From Athripsodes cinereus (taxonomy: Eukaryota > Arthropoda > Insecta > Trichoptera > Leptoceridae): a stretch of DNA of 64,000 nucleotides. The stretch covers positions 13,927,237 through 13,991,236 of the forward strand of contig OX388307.1 of assembly GCA_947579605.1 (NCBI GenBank), read 5' to 3'. Numbering within the stretch: position 1 is the first letter of the stretch; each line of letters opens with the position of its first letter. Shown one piece after another: positions 1 to 11,710 of the stretch. The notes below the pieces were generated by a model, which was not told the DNA's origin, ran no database searches, and was given only the letters and a program-made list of their open reading frames with translations. The translations under genes were made by a program, and so were the position numbers.

Positions 1-642
1 ACAGCTATAAAAGAGTTATATGCGGAATATTCCAGAATGAAAAATATAAAATATTTCCAACATTTCACGGGATTTAATGGTGGTACGTTTTAATGTTGAT
101 TAGCTTTTTTCTGGTTTGAAATAAAAAAAAATAAGCTTCTTTTTACGCGTAGAATGAGAAAAAAGTAAGTGGTCGTTCGCGGAATAACAAACGATTATTA
201 AGCGGCATATTGTATTATTGAAATGCTTTAATTATTTAATCTGAAGCCATTGAGAAAATTTGTAAATTAATTTAAAACAAGATTTGATTACAGTATTAAA
301 TTTCTTTTCTTATTTTACACTTTTCGGCTTTATTTACAAATGTAGGGAAGTAAAATTTATTTTCCTAACAAATGGTATTTCAATTCATCAAACATATATA
401 ATATTTATTCGTAAGTTGTACTACAAAAAAAAACAATTTATGATTTCAAGCTTTTGGAACATAAACTTAAATCGTATTTTTGAATCAGTTGCCTTAACCA
501 ACCATTCAAATTGAAATTAAAAGATTGACGGAAATCTTGCTTCTGAGAAAGAACTGTGATGGGTACTAAGTAGGAGGTAAATGGTTGTTGTATGAAACAT
601 AAATTTTCAATACAATATGTCCATTTTCATCTCTATTTGGTT
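1..642. other. A+T-rich non-coding stretch
   Basis: I see no gene, repeat unit or terminal inverted repeat here. The longest open frame has a composition typical of random A+T-rich sequence (rich in I, F, K, N, Y) and no recognisable motif. Confidence 0.5.
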
Positions 643-855
643 TCAATCCTGGGATTGGTTTGCAGCAATTATCTCTTTAATTCTTCTCCTCCACTCCTCC
701 CTGTCTTGTGCGGTATATCTTGTCCTACATAGGTATATTTGATCAGCTGGAAAATGTCTCAAGAAAGATGACACTATTTGTTGTATTTTCATGACAGGGG
801 CATGAGGCCTATTCTTTACCGGGGAATCAGAAGAATACGGAATAAAAGCTGACAA
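643..855 (-). pseudogene. Possible C-terminal relic of a retrotransposon reverse transcriptase ORF
   Basis: The frame encodes about 70 residues ending in a basic block, TAQDREEWRRRIKE, close to the stop. An Asp-Arg-x-x-Trp-Arg patch just before the stop is characteristic of the last residues of many non-LTR reverse transcriptase ORFs, and other copies in this window show the same feature (for example NRDEWRR near 55350). No catalytic motif is present, so at most the very 3' end of an element remains. No poly(A) or simple-repeat tail is evident downstream on the minus strand. The alternative is a chance open frame. The assignment rests on the short basic motif only. Confidence 0.3.
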
Positions 856-2796
856 ATAAATGCTAATATTTGAAATGAATTATTTGTGTTGTTGATTTCA
901 TTCTGAGAAATTTAAAATAGTTCTTTGCTTTCAGGAAATAGCGTCAAAAAGAGTAACACTCCTCTGTAATTTTTATTAAACTCGAACCTTTGTTGTCTCT
1001 GAAGTACTTAATTTCGCCTCAAGCATTTTGATTGTGAAAACGAATCATCAACTGCTTCAAAGACATTTGTAAAATTATACCATCTCTTCAAATTTTAATA
1101 ATTTCTCTCAGTCGAAAATCTTATTAAATACTGTATCGTTTTAATAACCCTTTCTCACGAATCGGCATGATTTGAATGAAATGTTGTGCTGATTGTTATA
1201 TTTCGTTAATAGTGATTTTTTTAATTCAAGCAATAAATTTAAGATTTATATATATACTGAGCTTTGCCTATGTACTTATCTTTCATGGGTCAATAAGTAA
1301 ATACTATTAGCGTCTTTGTTCATGTAAACATATTTAATATTATGTAATTCTTTAGAATGTGGACGTGGGGGTTGACATGTATTCGTACAGTTATATCACT
1401 TCTATGAGAAAACATTTGTATTGAATCGGAAGCACCAAATCACATTGTAACTTTTCTATCGCCATCTTAAGACGAACTTTACATGATTTTCTTCAAATGA
1501 TGAACTGATCAAAGTTTCAACCCACGCAGTAGATATTTGTAAGATAGTCGAGTTTGAAAAAGACTTATTAACCAAAATTTGCTAAATTGCAGTCTTGAAA
1601 ACCCATAATATTTGAGTTTTTGTCCCAATTTTAATAATCTAAACGTTTAAAATTGTGACGATCGAGAATTAATAAGAAAATATCTCTCGATATCAAGTTG
1701 CAATGTTTCTTTTCAGAGCAAAATACTCATAACTCGAGTAAATTATGATTACACTGATTTATATTTGTGTCATAGAATTTCTATGTGTCTGCATTTTTCT
1801 GTTATATTTTATTATTGTCGTGATTGTTTAATGTTTACGTACAATGACAGCGAAAATATTTTTTTGCTGTATGCTGTTCATTGTTTCATTTATACAATAA
1901 ATAAATAAAAATAAAATATGGGAATATTTTTGAATAACCACCTAAACATTCGCAACTAAGCAATCGCTTGTAAATACAATTAACAGATCGGTAAATTTGA
2001 AAGGCAAACTAGATGGAAAGAGTAGATGTGAATAATGAGAGAAATTGGCTTACACATATTTCAAAAGATCACATTCAGAAATTTAAATAAAGGAAATTGT
2101 ATGTATTATCTACATAGTACATACACAATCTCGACACAAAATTATATTGTAATCAACAGATGAGCGTACATTAAAGCAGTTAGGTATATTTTGTTCAAAT
2201 TCCAATTTTGAGAGTGACATCTAAAGAGAGAAAACAGACATGGAGAGGAAGAGTATTTAATATCTAACACTGATATATGTATCTATAATATTATTTCGAT
2301 AAATTTATCACTTTTCTTTCAAATAAGGTAACTAGTAAGCTAAATATATACACAAAATAAAGATATTTAGGCGAATAAACCTTGTCGATTAAAATAGCTG
2401 TGAATTTATTTAATAAATGAAAATATTTTTTTTCATTTATTCAGTTTCTATTATTTTCCTAGTAGGTAGGAAGAGTGGCTGTTTTTATTTCGGAACTCAA
2501 TAGGTTTATATATTGATAATTACATTATGGAATATTATAGACCAAAATGATAAAACATGATCCCATTACAAGATTCAACTGGGGGCATTATCTCTTAGGT
2601 ATATGCCTTGATCATTATCTCTTAAGTATTGCATATAATATGTGAATAATTTCTCATTATTTTCTATGACAGGCTAGGAAAACTGAAAATATGATTACTG
2701 ATTTTGTTTTGTTTATTAAATTATTTGATAATAATTAGATATACCTACCTATAACTAATAAATGAATTTATAATTATAGGGCAAAGTGAAGAATGA
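856..2796. other. Non-coding stretch, nothing recognised
   Basis: About 1.9 kb of A+T-rich sequence with short homopolymer runs. I saw no splice-flanked open frame, inverted termini or tandem array. Confidence 0.5.
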
Positions 2797-2826
2797 CCTT
2801 TTTCAAATTGTCCTAGATCTGGTGTT

Positions 2827-2960
2827 ATTTATTTATTCATTCTTTACTGTACATTGATTACAAATAATTACATAAAAGGTATACATTCAAATTAAATACA
2901 ATCAATATACAGAGGGCGAGTTTATCGCAAAGGCGTGATCTCTTCCAACTAACCCAACAT
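2827..2960 (-). mobile_element. 3' tail of a non-LTR retrotransposon, minus orientation
   Basis: Read on the minus strand this begins GGGTTAGTTGGAAGAGATC, continues with a GCGATAA-containing block and ends with a TGTACAGTAAAGAATGAATAA polyadenylation-like tail. A second copy near 9.0 kb and a short remnant near 52.1 kb share the GGTTAGTTGGAAGA start. I recall this as a common LINE 3' untranslated region in Lepidoptera, which is family knowledge and was not checked. It sits inside the SINE-like repeat, so it is the younger insertion. Confidence 0.6.
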
Positions 2961-3002
2961 GTATATGTGTTTAGTGCATTTTACATATGTGTATCGCTGC
3001 GT

Positions 3003-3482
3003 ATGTATGCAAGTGAGACGTGGACATGGTTAAAGAAGGATAAAAGTGGCATAAATGCAGTGGAAATGAGATCGTTAAGAAGGATGTGTGGCAAAAGTCT
3101 GAGAGATCGTGTGCGTAACAGTGATATACGAAAGGAATGTGGAATTAAAGTTGGTGTAATAACAAGGATGAATGTGAATAAGTTAAGATGGTTTGGGCAC
3201 GTGGAAAAATGAATGAGGACAAAATGACTAAGAAGATATATTTGGCTGAGAGGAATGGTGCTCGGAGACGTGGACGTCCGAGGATTAAATGGCAAGATCA
3301 TTTAAATCAAATCCTACAGGACGGTCACGTGTTGAGCACATTGAACAGGAGAGCATGCATGAGGAATTGTATGACAGTGACGGAAGCGAAAGATGTATGC
3401 AAGGATAGAAGGAAGTGGCGCTCGATCCTTTCTGCCTACCCCGCGAGGGAAGCGGCGTGATGGTATGTATGTATGTATGTAT
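3003..3482 (+). pseudogene. RTE-type retrotransposon fragment (family A), C-terminal ORF end plus TATG tail
   Basis: The fragment encodes the extreme C-terminus of a reverse transcriptase protein. A SETWTWLKKD block (equivalent of the usual YGSETWTL), RSLRRMCG and NKLRWFGHVE are read first. A one-base deletion near 3209 then shifts the frame to KMNEDKMTKKIYLAER, RRRGRPRIKW and a stop after PAREAA. The catalytic domain is absent, as in 5'-truncated retrocopies. The stop is followed by repeated GTATGTAT, the 3' tail. The fragment is bounded by a near-identical 12-bp target-site duplication (GTATCGCTGCGT at 2991-3002, GTATCGTTGCGT at 3483-3494), which proves insertion into the surrounding SINE. 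Other copies lie at 11326, 30980 and 58780. Confidence 0.85.
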
Positions 3483-3747
3483 GTATCGTTGCGTTAGTAT
3501 CCATAATACAAGAGTCATGTCTTAGTTTGGGACAAGCTCGATCTGTGTGAATTGTCTATTAATGTTATGTTATGTTAACTTTTAAATAATACTAAAGTAC
3601 CATTTGGGTTTATGTATGGTATTTTATTCATATTTTATTATACCATAATGTAAAAATAACACAGAGTGTGGTTAGTGTCTTTCGAAAATGTTGTGGAAAA
3701 TAAATTTGAATTTGCTTTACATTTTCATGCAAAATAATAAAGTACTA

Positions 3748-3999
3748 CACTGAGAAAAATACTCACGAAATTTTACAACGAATCATTGGTACGTATTATC
3801 ACATTAGGACCAGAGATAGAGCAAACGATTCATTAGTACGAATCTATAATTTTAACCATTGGCAAACAAATTGTTGGTAAATTTACCAACGATTTGTTTG
3901 CGAAAATGTTATAGATTCGTACTAACAATCGTTTGTACTATCTCTGGTCCTAATCTAATAGAACGTACCAATGATTCATTGTGAGTATTTTTCTCAGTG
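3748..3999. mobile_element. Foldback MITE with TA target duplication
   Basis: The ends are inverted copies of CACTGAGAAAAATACTCA. The homology continues through the whole 252 bp to a central GTTGGTAAATTTACCAAC, so the element can fold into one long imperfect hairpin. It is flanked on both sides by TA (3746-3747, 4000-4001), the signature of Tc1/mariner-type insertion. There is no open reading frame, so it must have depended on a transposase made elsewhere. Confidence 0.85.
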
Positions 4000-4573
4000 T
4001 AAAAACAAAAATATTTTACATCGCGTATCGTTGTAAGAAAAAACCATAGGTACTCACATAGCCAAATGCTTGATATTTTGTTTATAACTTACAGTGAAAT
4101 TATTATGTCTTTCATTTCACAAGTCTGAGCACGTACAAAATGAGATAGACAGAGTCACTGCGATAATGAGATACCCAAGAAAGGCTTGGGTATATTTTTT
4201 ATAACAAAAACGAGGTAGGTAAGTAGGTTTATACTATTTTTGCTAAGGAGAACATTTTTATTTGCATTATATCTTTTTACTGGCATGGTCATTTTTACAG
4301 ATGATGAAAATATTTTTTATGGGACTTTAAAACATTTAATTATTTAAAATAAACATACAACTATATAAATTGAGATGATTTCGTATCATATTCTAACATT
4401 TCTATGAAAATATTTGCTTTCTAAGAATAAATAAAATTTTCGTTAAAATTCGCCACTCAAATCTCGTATGCAGGTTTGTACAAGTACTCTCCATGACAAT
4501 CGAAATTACACCGATTACGTTAACATATTATTCATACTCGTAATATTTATTATATTTTGATACTATTGGTAGA

Positions 4574-4649
4574 TATAGGAAAGGTGTATTGGTATAGGAA
4601 AGGTGTATTGGTATAGGAAAGGTGTATTGGTATAGGAAAGATGTATCGT
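4574..4649. repeat. 19-bp minisatellite, four copies
   Basis: Four copies of TATAGGAAAGGTGTATTGG start at 4574, 4593, 4612 and 4631. The last is diverged (AGATGTATC). Just downstream, TGATTATGTTCC near 4693 recurs inverted near 4733, forming a small stem. Confidence 0.9.
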
Positions 4650-7157
4650 GTCAGGGTTCTTTTCAATAATAAAATAGTGTCCTTTTAGTGTCATGATTAT
4701 GTTCCAGCCAGAACCGTCGCCTCTCACTAAAGGAACATAATCACAAAGATACATTAATTTTCACTGGCTTATTATAGTATGGAGAGAGTATTAAATTAGT
4801 TTTATTAGTATAAAATATTCATATATTATTGTGTAAAATTGATTTTAATTAGTGTACTGTGATGATAACTTTGTATTTTACAAGATATGAGACTGCTACG
4901 ATTTTCACCGATTACATAACAATTTCGGATATTAGTTAACATCGTAACGCTTGCCTTTATTAAAACAAGGCCACCTTCCTATCTAAATAAATAGTAATTT
5001 CAAGCAGATAATATACTATAAAAGAAGCTCATAGATGCTTGATAAAGCGCACAAGTTAACACTTCAGTTTTACTAAACATGATAATAATAAATCTATTCT
5101 ACTAAAGATGTCGCTTGAACCAACACAGCATCAGCATCTTTTGAAGGAGAGATGAAGCACATCACAATATAATAGCAAAGGTACAAACCATGTTGAAAAT
5201 GTAAATTGTACATTTTCATTCATATTTTCTGCAACAGGTGTCAATGCTTTGCTACGAACAAACTTCCACTGCAGTTATTTATAATTTATACAATATCACC
5301 GTATGGTTTAAAATTTTGATACTGAACTATAAATACATATTTAATATCTGCATTCACGTGTTTTAGAATGCACCATTGCATTGTAACAAAGGCTAAAATA
5401 TGAAGCACAATAGTTAAATCTGAATGGTTTATCATTATTTTTCCATATTTGCTCAAATGCTAAACATTTCAATAATTTCAATCTGTGTAGCACGCTCACA
5501 AAGTATCGCGTAATATAAACTCAAAGTAAAAACTCTTACTTACTAGGCATAAAAATTAGACATTTTGCGTATACTTTTTTAAAATAATATAAAACTATGT
5601 ACCTACCTAGGAATGTTGTCGGATGGTATGACGAGGGTGTATCTACATAAGTGAACATAATCTCGATGTAAACGGATGTACCTAAAATAATTAGTCCCAT
5701 CATCCTTAACAAAGTAATACATGTCTAGGGTCGTCCGTTTCATAATCCACTTTGTACGAATCCACACGATGAGTTAGTTTCTACAATTATCTAACTTAAT
5801 AATATTCTCGTTGATTACAGTTTTCGACATTTTCTTTCTATTTATTAAAACCCACAACATTAAAAAGGTAAGTATATTAGGGAATTATTTTGTCAACTAT
5901 TATGTACCTACAATTATGGATCACATTAAAGTTCTTTAAAGCACGAGCACGACTAAATTATAAAGGAATGGTATCTACCATAAGTCTACATAAATGTTAA
6001 GGAGATAAATGAATTTGAAATAAATTTATATGTTTCTATCTATTTCACAAAATTAAAATAATCACCAAAACACATAAAGTTTAACATTTATTATTATGTT
6101 ATTGATCATTCAAATACATACATAATTAGTAGACTAACTTGAAATTTGGTTGCAATTCCTACACTTGCAATCTCTTTGTTAACGCTGATTGATTGTTTAT
6201 GTTGATGTGTAACAAAAAATAAGATATTCAGGTCCATGCATTAAAATTATAAACTATTAGGTATAATGGTTTTGAATAATAAAATAAAGTTATCAGAGTG
6301 AAACGTTGAATTGCGCAAACAAACAATTTGCATTATTCGTGTAAAGTGTTGTTTGTCAAATACCGATCTGATTAATGTTTATTAGCTGTCTTTGCTAAGA
6401 AATTACAATGTGATAATAAATTAATGGTATTTCTATTGATTTATTGAATGCTTAATTGTATTGTTTGTGTTTCTCTATGCGTAATTCATAAATTATAGAC
6501 AAAAGTATATATAAATTGATTTCGGTCTACCAAACACAAGAACCATTATAATGAAATATGTTCTTACTAGTTGTCAAAACGCTTAGATAGATAAATATAA
6601 TTAATTACAAAGGTATTTGCCTTCTTCAGATTGGCTATGAAGTTAAGAAGATTACTGAAAACTATTCATTTAATATTTATTACAAGGTGATTTGGAATTT
6701 GTTTATATTAAATTTACAAATTAAGTTTATGTATAATAATATTATTCTACCCTCTACCCTAGATAACTATCTTTTACAAATTTATCTACCATTTAAAAAC
6801 AAATTTGATCGGCAATCACTCAGTTTTGGATGAGTTGCCACAGTGAGCAGATAGTTCTATCACATTTGGGGAATCGATCAGTCACATAGTCAGGGACTGT
6901 CACATTAGGAAGTTTGATGGGGGCATAGGGGAAATCCATCAAGTAGTGATGCCAAGAATATTGGAATATATTTTTAGTACGGATGTTAGGCTAAAGCTCA
7001 AAGTAAGCCATTTTCCTGCATCTAAAACCTTCTTTTTTAATTTAAGAAATAATACGTAATTAAGAAGTAACAAATTAATGGTTTCTATACATTTTATAAT
7101 ATAAGAGATTTATGTTTTGTTGATTATGATGTTAATAATCAAAATAATAAACAGATG
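4650..7157. other. Non-coding stretch, nothing recognised
   Basis: About 2.5 kb of A+T-rich sequence. A somewhat less A+T-rich patch near 5600-5790 and another near 6830-6965 have no sustained reading frame or recognisable repeat ends. Confidence 0.45.
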
Positions 7158-7440
7158 TAGGGTAGATGACCCGGTTGTGGACACTTTAAGAAATTTTCGT
7201 CCGAACAGTGAGCACTGCGAAGTTGTAGAAAGAGTTGGACACATTTTTATTTTTTTATCTTATAGTCCAATCATTATTCTCTTAGAAAAAAACAAAAACA
7301 GTATATGACAATTACCACATAAAAAAAAAACTCCGACAGGGTCGAAAAACACCGGTTTTGGACGACACTTTACCCCCGGTTTTGGACATGCGTTGTACCT
7401 GTTTTGGACACATAGCTTTTTAACCTTTAAAATGTATATA

Positions 7441-7622
7441 ATTTTTTTTTTTTTTAAAAAGATATATCTGGGTTTTGTTATAAACCCAAATACAACCTTA
7501 TACACCATTCACACTAAGCTAAAAGCTTGTGCCGTGAAAGGGGAGTTTGCCGGCACCTGGGATCGAACCACGGACCCCTTGTTCCGAAGGCCGAGACTCT
7601 ACCTCCAGGCTACCGACGTACT
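7441..7622 (-). mobile_element. tRNA-derived SINE (family A)
   Basis: On the minus strand the head reads ACGTCGGTAGCCTGGAGGTA, an A-box-like region. It is followed by a canonical RNA polymerase III B box, GGTTCGATCCC (7559-7569), then a body with GTGCCGGCAAACTCCCC and a tail TATTTGGGTTTA ending in an A-rich run. Further copies lie at 26014 and 30541. It has inserted inside the pogo-like element. Confidence 0.85.
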
Positions 7623-7773
7623 CTAAATGAAAATGAAAGAAATGAATTAATAATACTATATTTTATTAAAATTATAAACTTAGGATGTGAATTAACTCTA
7701 TTTCTATAATAATGCTAAGGAAAAAGGTTTTTTTTAATCAATAATTATAAAAAATTAAACTTCTTCTACTATT

Positions 7774-8007
7774 CCATCACGGCATATCCCACAAGTGGGA
7801 TAGCCAGCAGACCAGCCAAATGTAATAACCATATAAGTTGTCCTCTCCATGCCAACATAAAATTAAGACATTCAGAATGATTGGCAAACATCATCGCTGA
7901 ATTTAAAATGAAAAATGTCTTTGTCCCAAAACCCACCTGCCTTTTATAGGACACTTGAAAACTTACCAAAAAGAGTGGGAGATCAATTTTTGTCTGGTGC
8001 TCCACGG
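7774..8007 (-). repeat. Dispersed repeat R, long copy
   Basis: The repeat starts with CCATCACGGCATATCCCAC on the plus strand and ends at GGTGCTCCACGG. It closely matches 54378-54612 over about 235 bp. Shorter copies at 19925, 56708 and 63472 share only the CCATCACGG-side end, so that end is probably the 3' end of a 5'-truncating retroelement read on the opposite strand. I do not recognise the family. Confidence 0.75.
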
Positions 8008-8927
8008 AATAATAAAAGTAAAAGGTTTTATGAAAATTAAAAACAAAAAACAAACATATTGAACACTATAATCATATTTAAGCCATTGAATCATACCAAA
8101 TCGTATACAAAGAGTTCAATTTCAAATGACAAAAACTAAATTAGTTTCTTCGTTGCTTATGCAAAATTAAGGTTAAGGTAGCACCATTTTAATGTTTTTT
8201 CTACTTAAAATTTAAAATTATTCATTTTCCTATACTTTTAAAAAAGTGTCCAAAACAAAAACACTATGTGAGCCAGTTGTGGACATGTCTGTATCCAAAA
8301 CTAGAACAATAGCTAAATTGCTGAACTAGTTGTGGACATGTAAGATTGTAATGAAACAAATGAGTGAGGTTATGAAATATTGCTGAAAATATATTCGTAG
8401 GACTTCTAACAAAAACATTATGGATTGATCAAATATTTTCAGATTACTAACCAAAGGGTCCTTATCGTTTTTGTTAACAAAAGAGTAAATTTACACACGT
8501 CTTATTTTGGACTTCAATCATCACGAAATTTGACACAATACTGTCTTATCTGTTAATTTACAAATAAGACCATACAAGGAAGAAACGTTATGCATAAATT
8601 AAACATCATAAAATTGTCCCCATCCTTATTTCTACGACATCAAATCTCAAAATGTCCAAAACCGGGGCAGTGTCCACAACCGGGTCATCTACCCTATAAT
8701 AAATAATTACTTGTGTAATTTATGAAACATATTTCAAAGATATAAATTATAAACTATTCAATAATTTATCGTTAAGACACAGTCATAATAACTTGTTAAA
8801 TTTTAATTAGAACTTGTAAATTATTTCACTGTTTTGTATTGGATAAAAAAAAACATTTAGTCTGCTTCATATTTTTCCCGGTTTCAAAAACATACTAGCC
8901 GAAATTTCTTTCAGTTTCTTGAGTATA

Positions 8928-8976
8928 TAATATGAGTTTATAATATGAGTTTATATATAATATGAGTTTATAATAT
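8928..8976. repeat. Short tandem repeat TAATATGAGTTTA
   Basis: Three to four copies of a TAATATGAGTTTA unit precede the LINE tail that follows. Confidence 0.8.
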
Positions 8977-8989
8977 GTACATATGTACG

Positions 8990-9095
8990 TTGGATTAGTT
9001 GGAAGAGATTAATTGCATGGTTGTATTTAATTTGAATGTATTTTTAAGTTGCTTGAAACCGGTGTACAATAAAGAGGAAATAATTAAATAAATTG
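8990..9095 (+). mobile_element. 3' tail of a non-LTR retrotransposon
   Basis: The same family as 2827-2960 but on the plus strand: GTTGGATTAGTTGGAAGAGA, a shared TGTATTTAATTTGAATGTA block, then GTGTACAATAAAG and an A-rich end. No coding part is left. Confidence 0.6.
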
Positions 9096-9259
9096 ATAAC
9101 ATTATAAATCTTATAAAAATCAGTCTTACCACTGGCACATATTATTGAAAAAGTTTTGGTTATTAATGAAAAAATACGATGTTTATAGCACCTACATATG
9201 TCTTTCTACCAAAAGCAATGAATTCCTTGAGAAAATAAAACGATAACAAGTATGAATAA

Positions 9260-10529
9260 TTGACTAAGACGTGTCCGAATATTGTATATTTATCACTTTA
9301 CATTACGTTGAGATTATTCAACACAATTTATGACACAGGGATTATTCCCCAAGATTGGTTAAAATTAACTTTTGTGACATTACCTAAGAAACAATACCCG
9401 AGAAAATGCAATGACTATCGCCTTATTAGTTTAATGAGTCCACACATTGAAATTGTTTCTCAAAATCATTCATGCGAGAATTAGAGCAAAATGCGAGCAG
9501 GACCTTGATGATTATCAATTTGGCTTTCGGAATGCATTTGGTACGAGAGAGGCTTTACTGGCAATCAATGTCTTGTTGCAAAATTGCAAAGATCAACGTA
9601 AAGAAATGTTTGCTTGCTTCATTGATTATGAAAAGGCGTTCGATAGAGTAAAGCATGCTGAATTGATGTAGATGCTCAGAGAACACAATATTGACACCAA
9701 GGATCTAAATTTTATGAGAAATCTGTATTGGTTCCAAACCGCAGAGATAAAATTTGGAAATGACAACAGTGATGTTGTAACTGTTCAGCGCGGTGTACGA
9801 CAGGGATGCATTCTCTCTCCTCTTCTGTTTAATCTGTACTCAGATAATTTTTTTAAAAAAGCATTAGGAACTTCAGATAAAGGAGTGAAAGTTAATGGAA
9901 TGATTATAAACAATATCCGATATGCAGATGATACAGTTATACTGGTTGACAGCGTTGAAGATCTCCAGAAACTTTTAAATGATGTCTGTACTGCAGGAGA
10001 GGAGCTGGGATTAAACATTAATGTCAATAAAACCAAGTGGATGACCTTTGGACGACTAGACTACTCCACAGCATCTCTTCAGTTAAAGGGTATAAATGTT
10101 GAAAGGGTAGAAAAGTTCACATATCTCGGCAGTGTTATAACGCAGTCTTTGGATCCAGATGTTGAGGTGAAACGCAGAATTGAAATAGCAAGAGCGACTT
10201 TTAATAAGATGAGAACACTATTCTGCAATGACAACCTTAATTTGAAGCTCCGTCAGAGAATGATTAAGTGTTATATCTGGTCTGTGCTATTGTATGGTTG
10301 CGAAACTTGGACACTTAAGGTTAACACAATGAATCGGTTGGAGGCATTCAAGATGTGGATTCATCGAAGAATGCTTCGAATACCGTGGACAGACTTGGTG
10401 CCCAATACAGAAGTACTACGCAGAGCGCATACAAATAGAGAGCTCCTGACAAATATTAAGGTTCGTAAAGTCTCATATTTGGGCCACATCCTGCGAGATA
10501 GAAGATCACATTACACAAAGGATAAATGA
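9260..10529 (+). pseudogene. Reverse transcriptase of an RTE-like non-LTR retrotransposon (family B), decayed
   Basis: This is the most complete reverse transcriptase in the window, in three pieces. The first has NTIYDTGIIPQDWL and ends with a frameshift near 9450. The second has YQFGFRNAFGTREALLAINV and motif A, FIDYEKAFDRV, ending at a stop codon (9669-9671). The third, about 285 residues, has motif B (RGVRQGCILSPLLFNLYSD), motif C with the YADD catalytic pair (NIRYADDTV), a thumb-like stretch, LLYGCETWTLK and HRRMLRIPWT, and breaks off after YLGHILRDRR. The usual C-terminal Gly-Arg-rich segment and the 3' tail are absent, and no N-terminal endonuclease is present. It resembles the endonuclease-reverse transcriptases often annotated in insects. 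It cannot be active with the frameshift, the stop and both ends missing. A sister relic lies at 19974. Confidence 0.9.
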
Positions 10530-11325
10530 AACAATACTTTGTTTGTGATCATAATGATAAATTGTTATTATATTGATTACAAAATATACAAAACAGGATA
10601 CAAAATGTCATTCATGATTACAAAGACAGTTGTTATTCTAACTTCACGGGTATACAAGATAAACTTGGCTGAGAATACTCGTACTTGCGTAGATTTTTTT
10701 TTTCAGAATCGGACATCGGATTATAGAGACGTCGAGGATGATGTTTTAATTCAACTAAGATTGGGAAAGTTTTGTTATATATCATCCAACAATGTCCTGA
10801 GGTTTATCAGAGATAATTTCAAGTTGCTTTAAAACTTTAAACAACGTTAGCAGAAAATGATGGAAATTACAAAGTAAGGGAAAAGCTAACCGTATATATC
10901 TCTTTTTGAGTTTATCTAAATAAACTGAATATATTGACGAAGTTTTAAGAAATAGCTTCTCAGTGACAAAGTATATTTTTACATTAAACTTTTTATTATA
11001 TAATCACGGTATCTCCCACAATTCATCAATTGATTGTAAAAAAAAACTTGATGTCGTTCAAAATTGAACGTTCTAATTCTTTAATAAAATTTTAAAAATG
11101 AAACACTGTACATATTTTCCACTTTTCATTTATTGAGTTACATTGTTTCGAAAATGAAACTAGTAGTTTCAAAATTTCTTAAAATAAAACCAATAGATTC
11201 GAAATTTCTAAAGATGAAACTACTTAGTTGTTTTGAAAACGTTCAAGTCGATACAGAATTTTATTTCTTTTATTTTATTTAAAAAAATATATAATTATAG
11301 AGGAATTTCACAATGTTGATCATCA
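10530..11325. other. Non-coding stretch
   Basis: A weak open frame after a pyrimidine-rich AG near 10706 was examined and not accepted as an exon. Three spaced copies of an (A)ATGAAACTA-like motif occur near 11153-11221. Nothing else was recognised. Confidence 0.4.
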
Positions 11326-11710
11326 AAGAAATGAGATCATTGAGAAAGATGTGTGGTAAAAGTTTGAGAGATCGTGCGCGTTACAGTAATATACAAGAAG
11401 AATGTGGAATGAAAGGATGAATGTAAATAATTTACGATGGTGGCATGTGGAAAGAATGAATAAGGACAGAATGATCAGGAAAATATATTTGGCTGAGAGG
11501 AAGGGTGATCGGAAACTTAGACGTCCGAGAATCAAATGGCAAGGTAATTTAAATCAAATCATACAAGACGGTCACGTGTTGAGTACATTGAACAGGAGAT
11601 CATGCATGAGGAACTGTATGACAGGGACGGAAACGAAAGACGTATGCAAGGATAGAAAGAAGTGGCGCTCGATCCTTTCTGCCTTCCCCGCGAGGGAAGC
11701 GGCATGATGA
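11326..11710 (+). pseudogene. RTE-type retrotransposon fragment (family A)
   Basis: A second copy of the family at 3003. It reads KEMRSLRKMCGKSLRDRA, then MNVNNLRWWHVERMNKDRM, IRKIYLAERKGD, RRPRIKWQGNLNQI and a stop after FPAREAA. Relative to the first copy, about 20 bases are missing before MNVNN. The Phe-Gly of the WFGHVER motif is also lost here. The stop is followed by TATGTATGTGTGTATG. Only the C-terminal tip of the protein remains, so it is a dead 5'-truncated copy. Confidence 0.85.

Larger units (their letters stand above)
2797..3560 (+). repeat. SINE-like repeat (family B) split by two insertions
   Basis: The repeat is recognised by comparison with the less disturbed copy near 43.4 kb. 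Shared blocks are a TTTTTCAAATTGTCCT segment (about 2798-2815), a GTGTTTAGTGCATTTTA segment (about 2967-2985) and a CGTTGCGTTAGTATCCATAA block (from 3487) running to a GTGTGAATTGTCT end near 3560. Between the first and second block lies a LINE 3' tail (2827-2960). Between the second and third lies an RTE fragment (3003-3482). The tRNA-like head is not recognisable here. Confidence 0.55.
7160..8694. mobile_element. Pogo-like DNA transposon, non-autonomous, with nested guests
   Basis: The ends are long inverted repeats starting GGGTAGATGACCCGGTTGTG, flanked by TA on both sides (7158-7159, 8695-8696), as expected for the Tc1/mariner/pogo superfamily. Variants of the terminal core GGTTNTGGACA recur several times inside each end, for example near 7362, 7376, 7397, 8276, 8324 and 8653. 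No transposase frame is visible. The middle is occupied by a tRNA-derived SINE (7441-7622) and a copy of dispersed repeat R (7774-8007). Superfamily placement rests on the TA duplication and on analogy with the element at 52156. Confidence 0.75.

Noticed and set aside
4171..4193. ATACCCAAG...CTTGGGTAT hairpin followed by T-rich sequence as a terminator
   Set aside because: Intrinsic terminators of this kind are bacterial. This is eukaryotic DNA with no gene ending here.
10692..10832. Terminal exon after a TTTTTTTTTCAG acceptor (NRTSDYRDVEDD...)
   Set aside because: No donor, no polyadenylation signal close to the stop, and no recognisable domain. The frame quickly becomes A+T-rich and random-looking.
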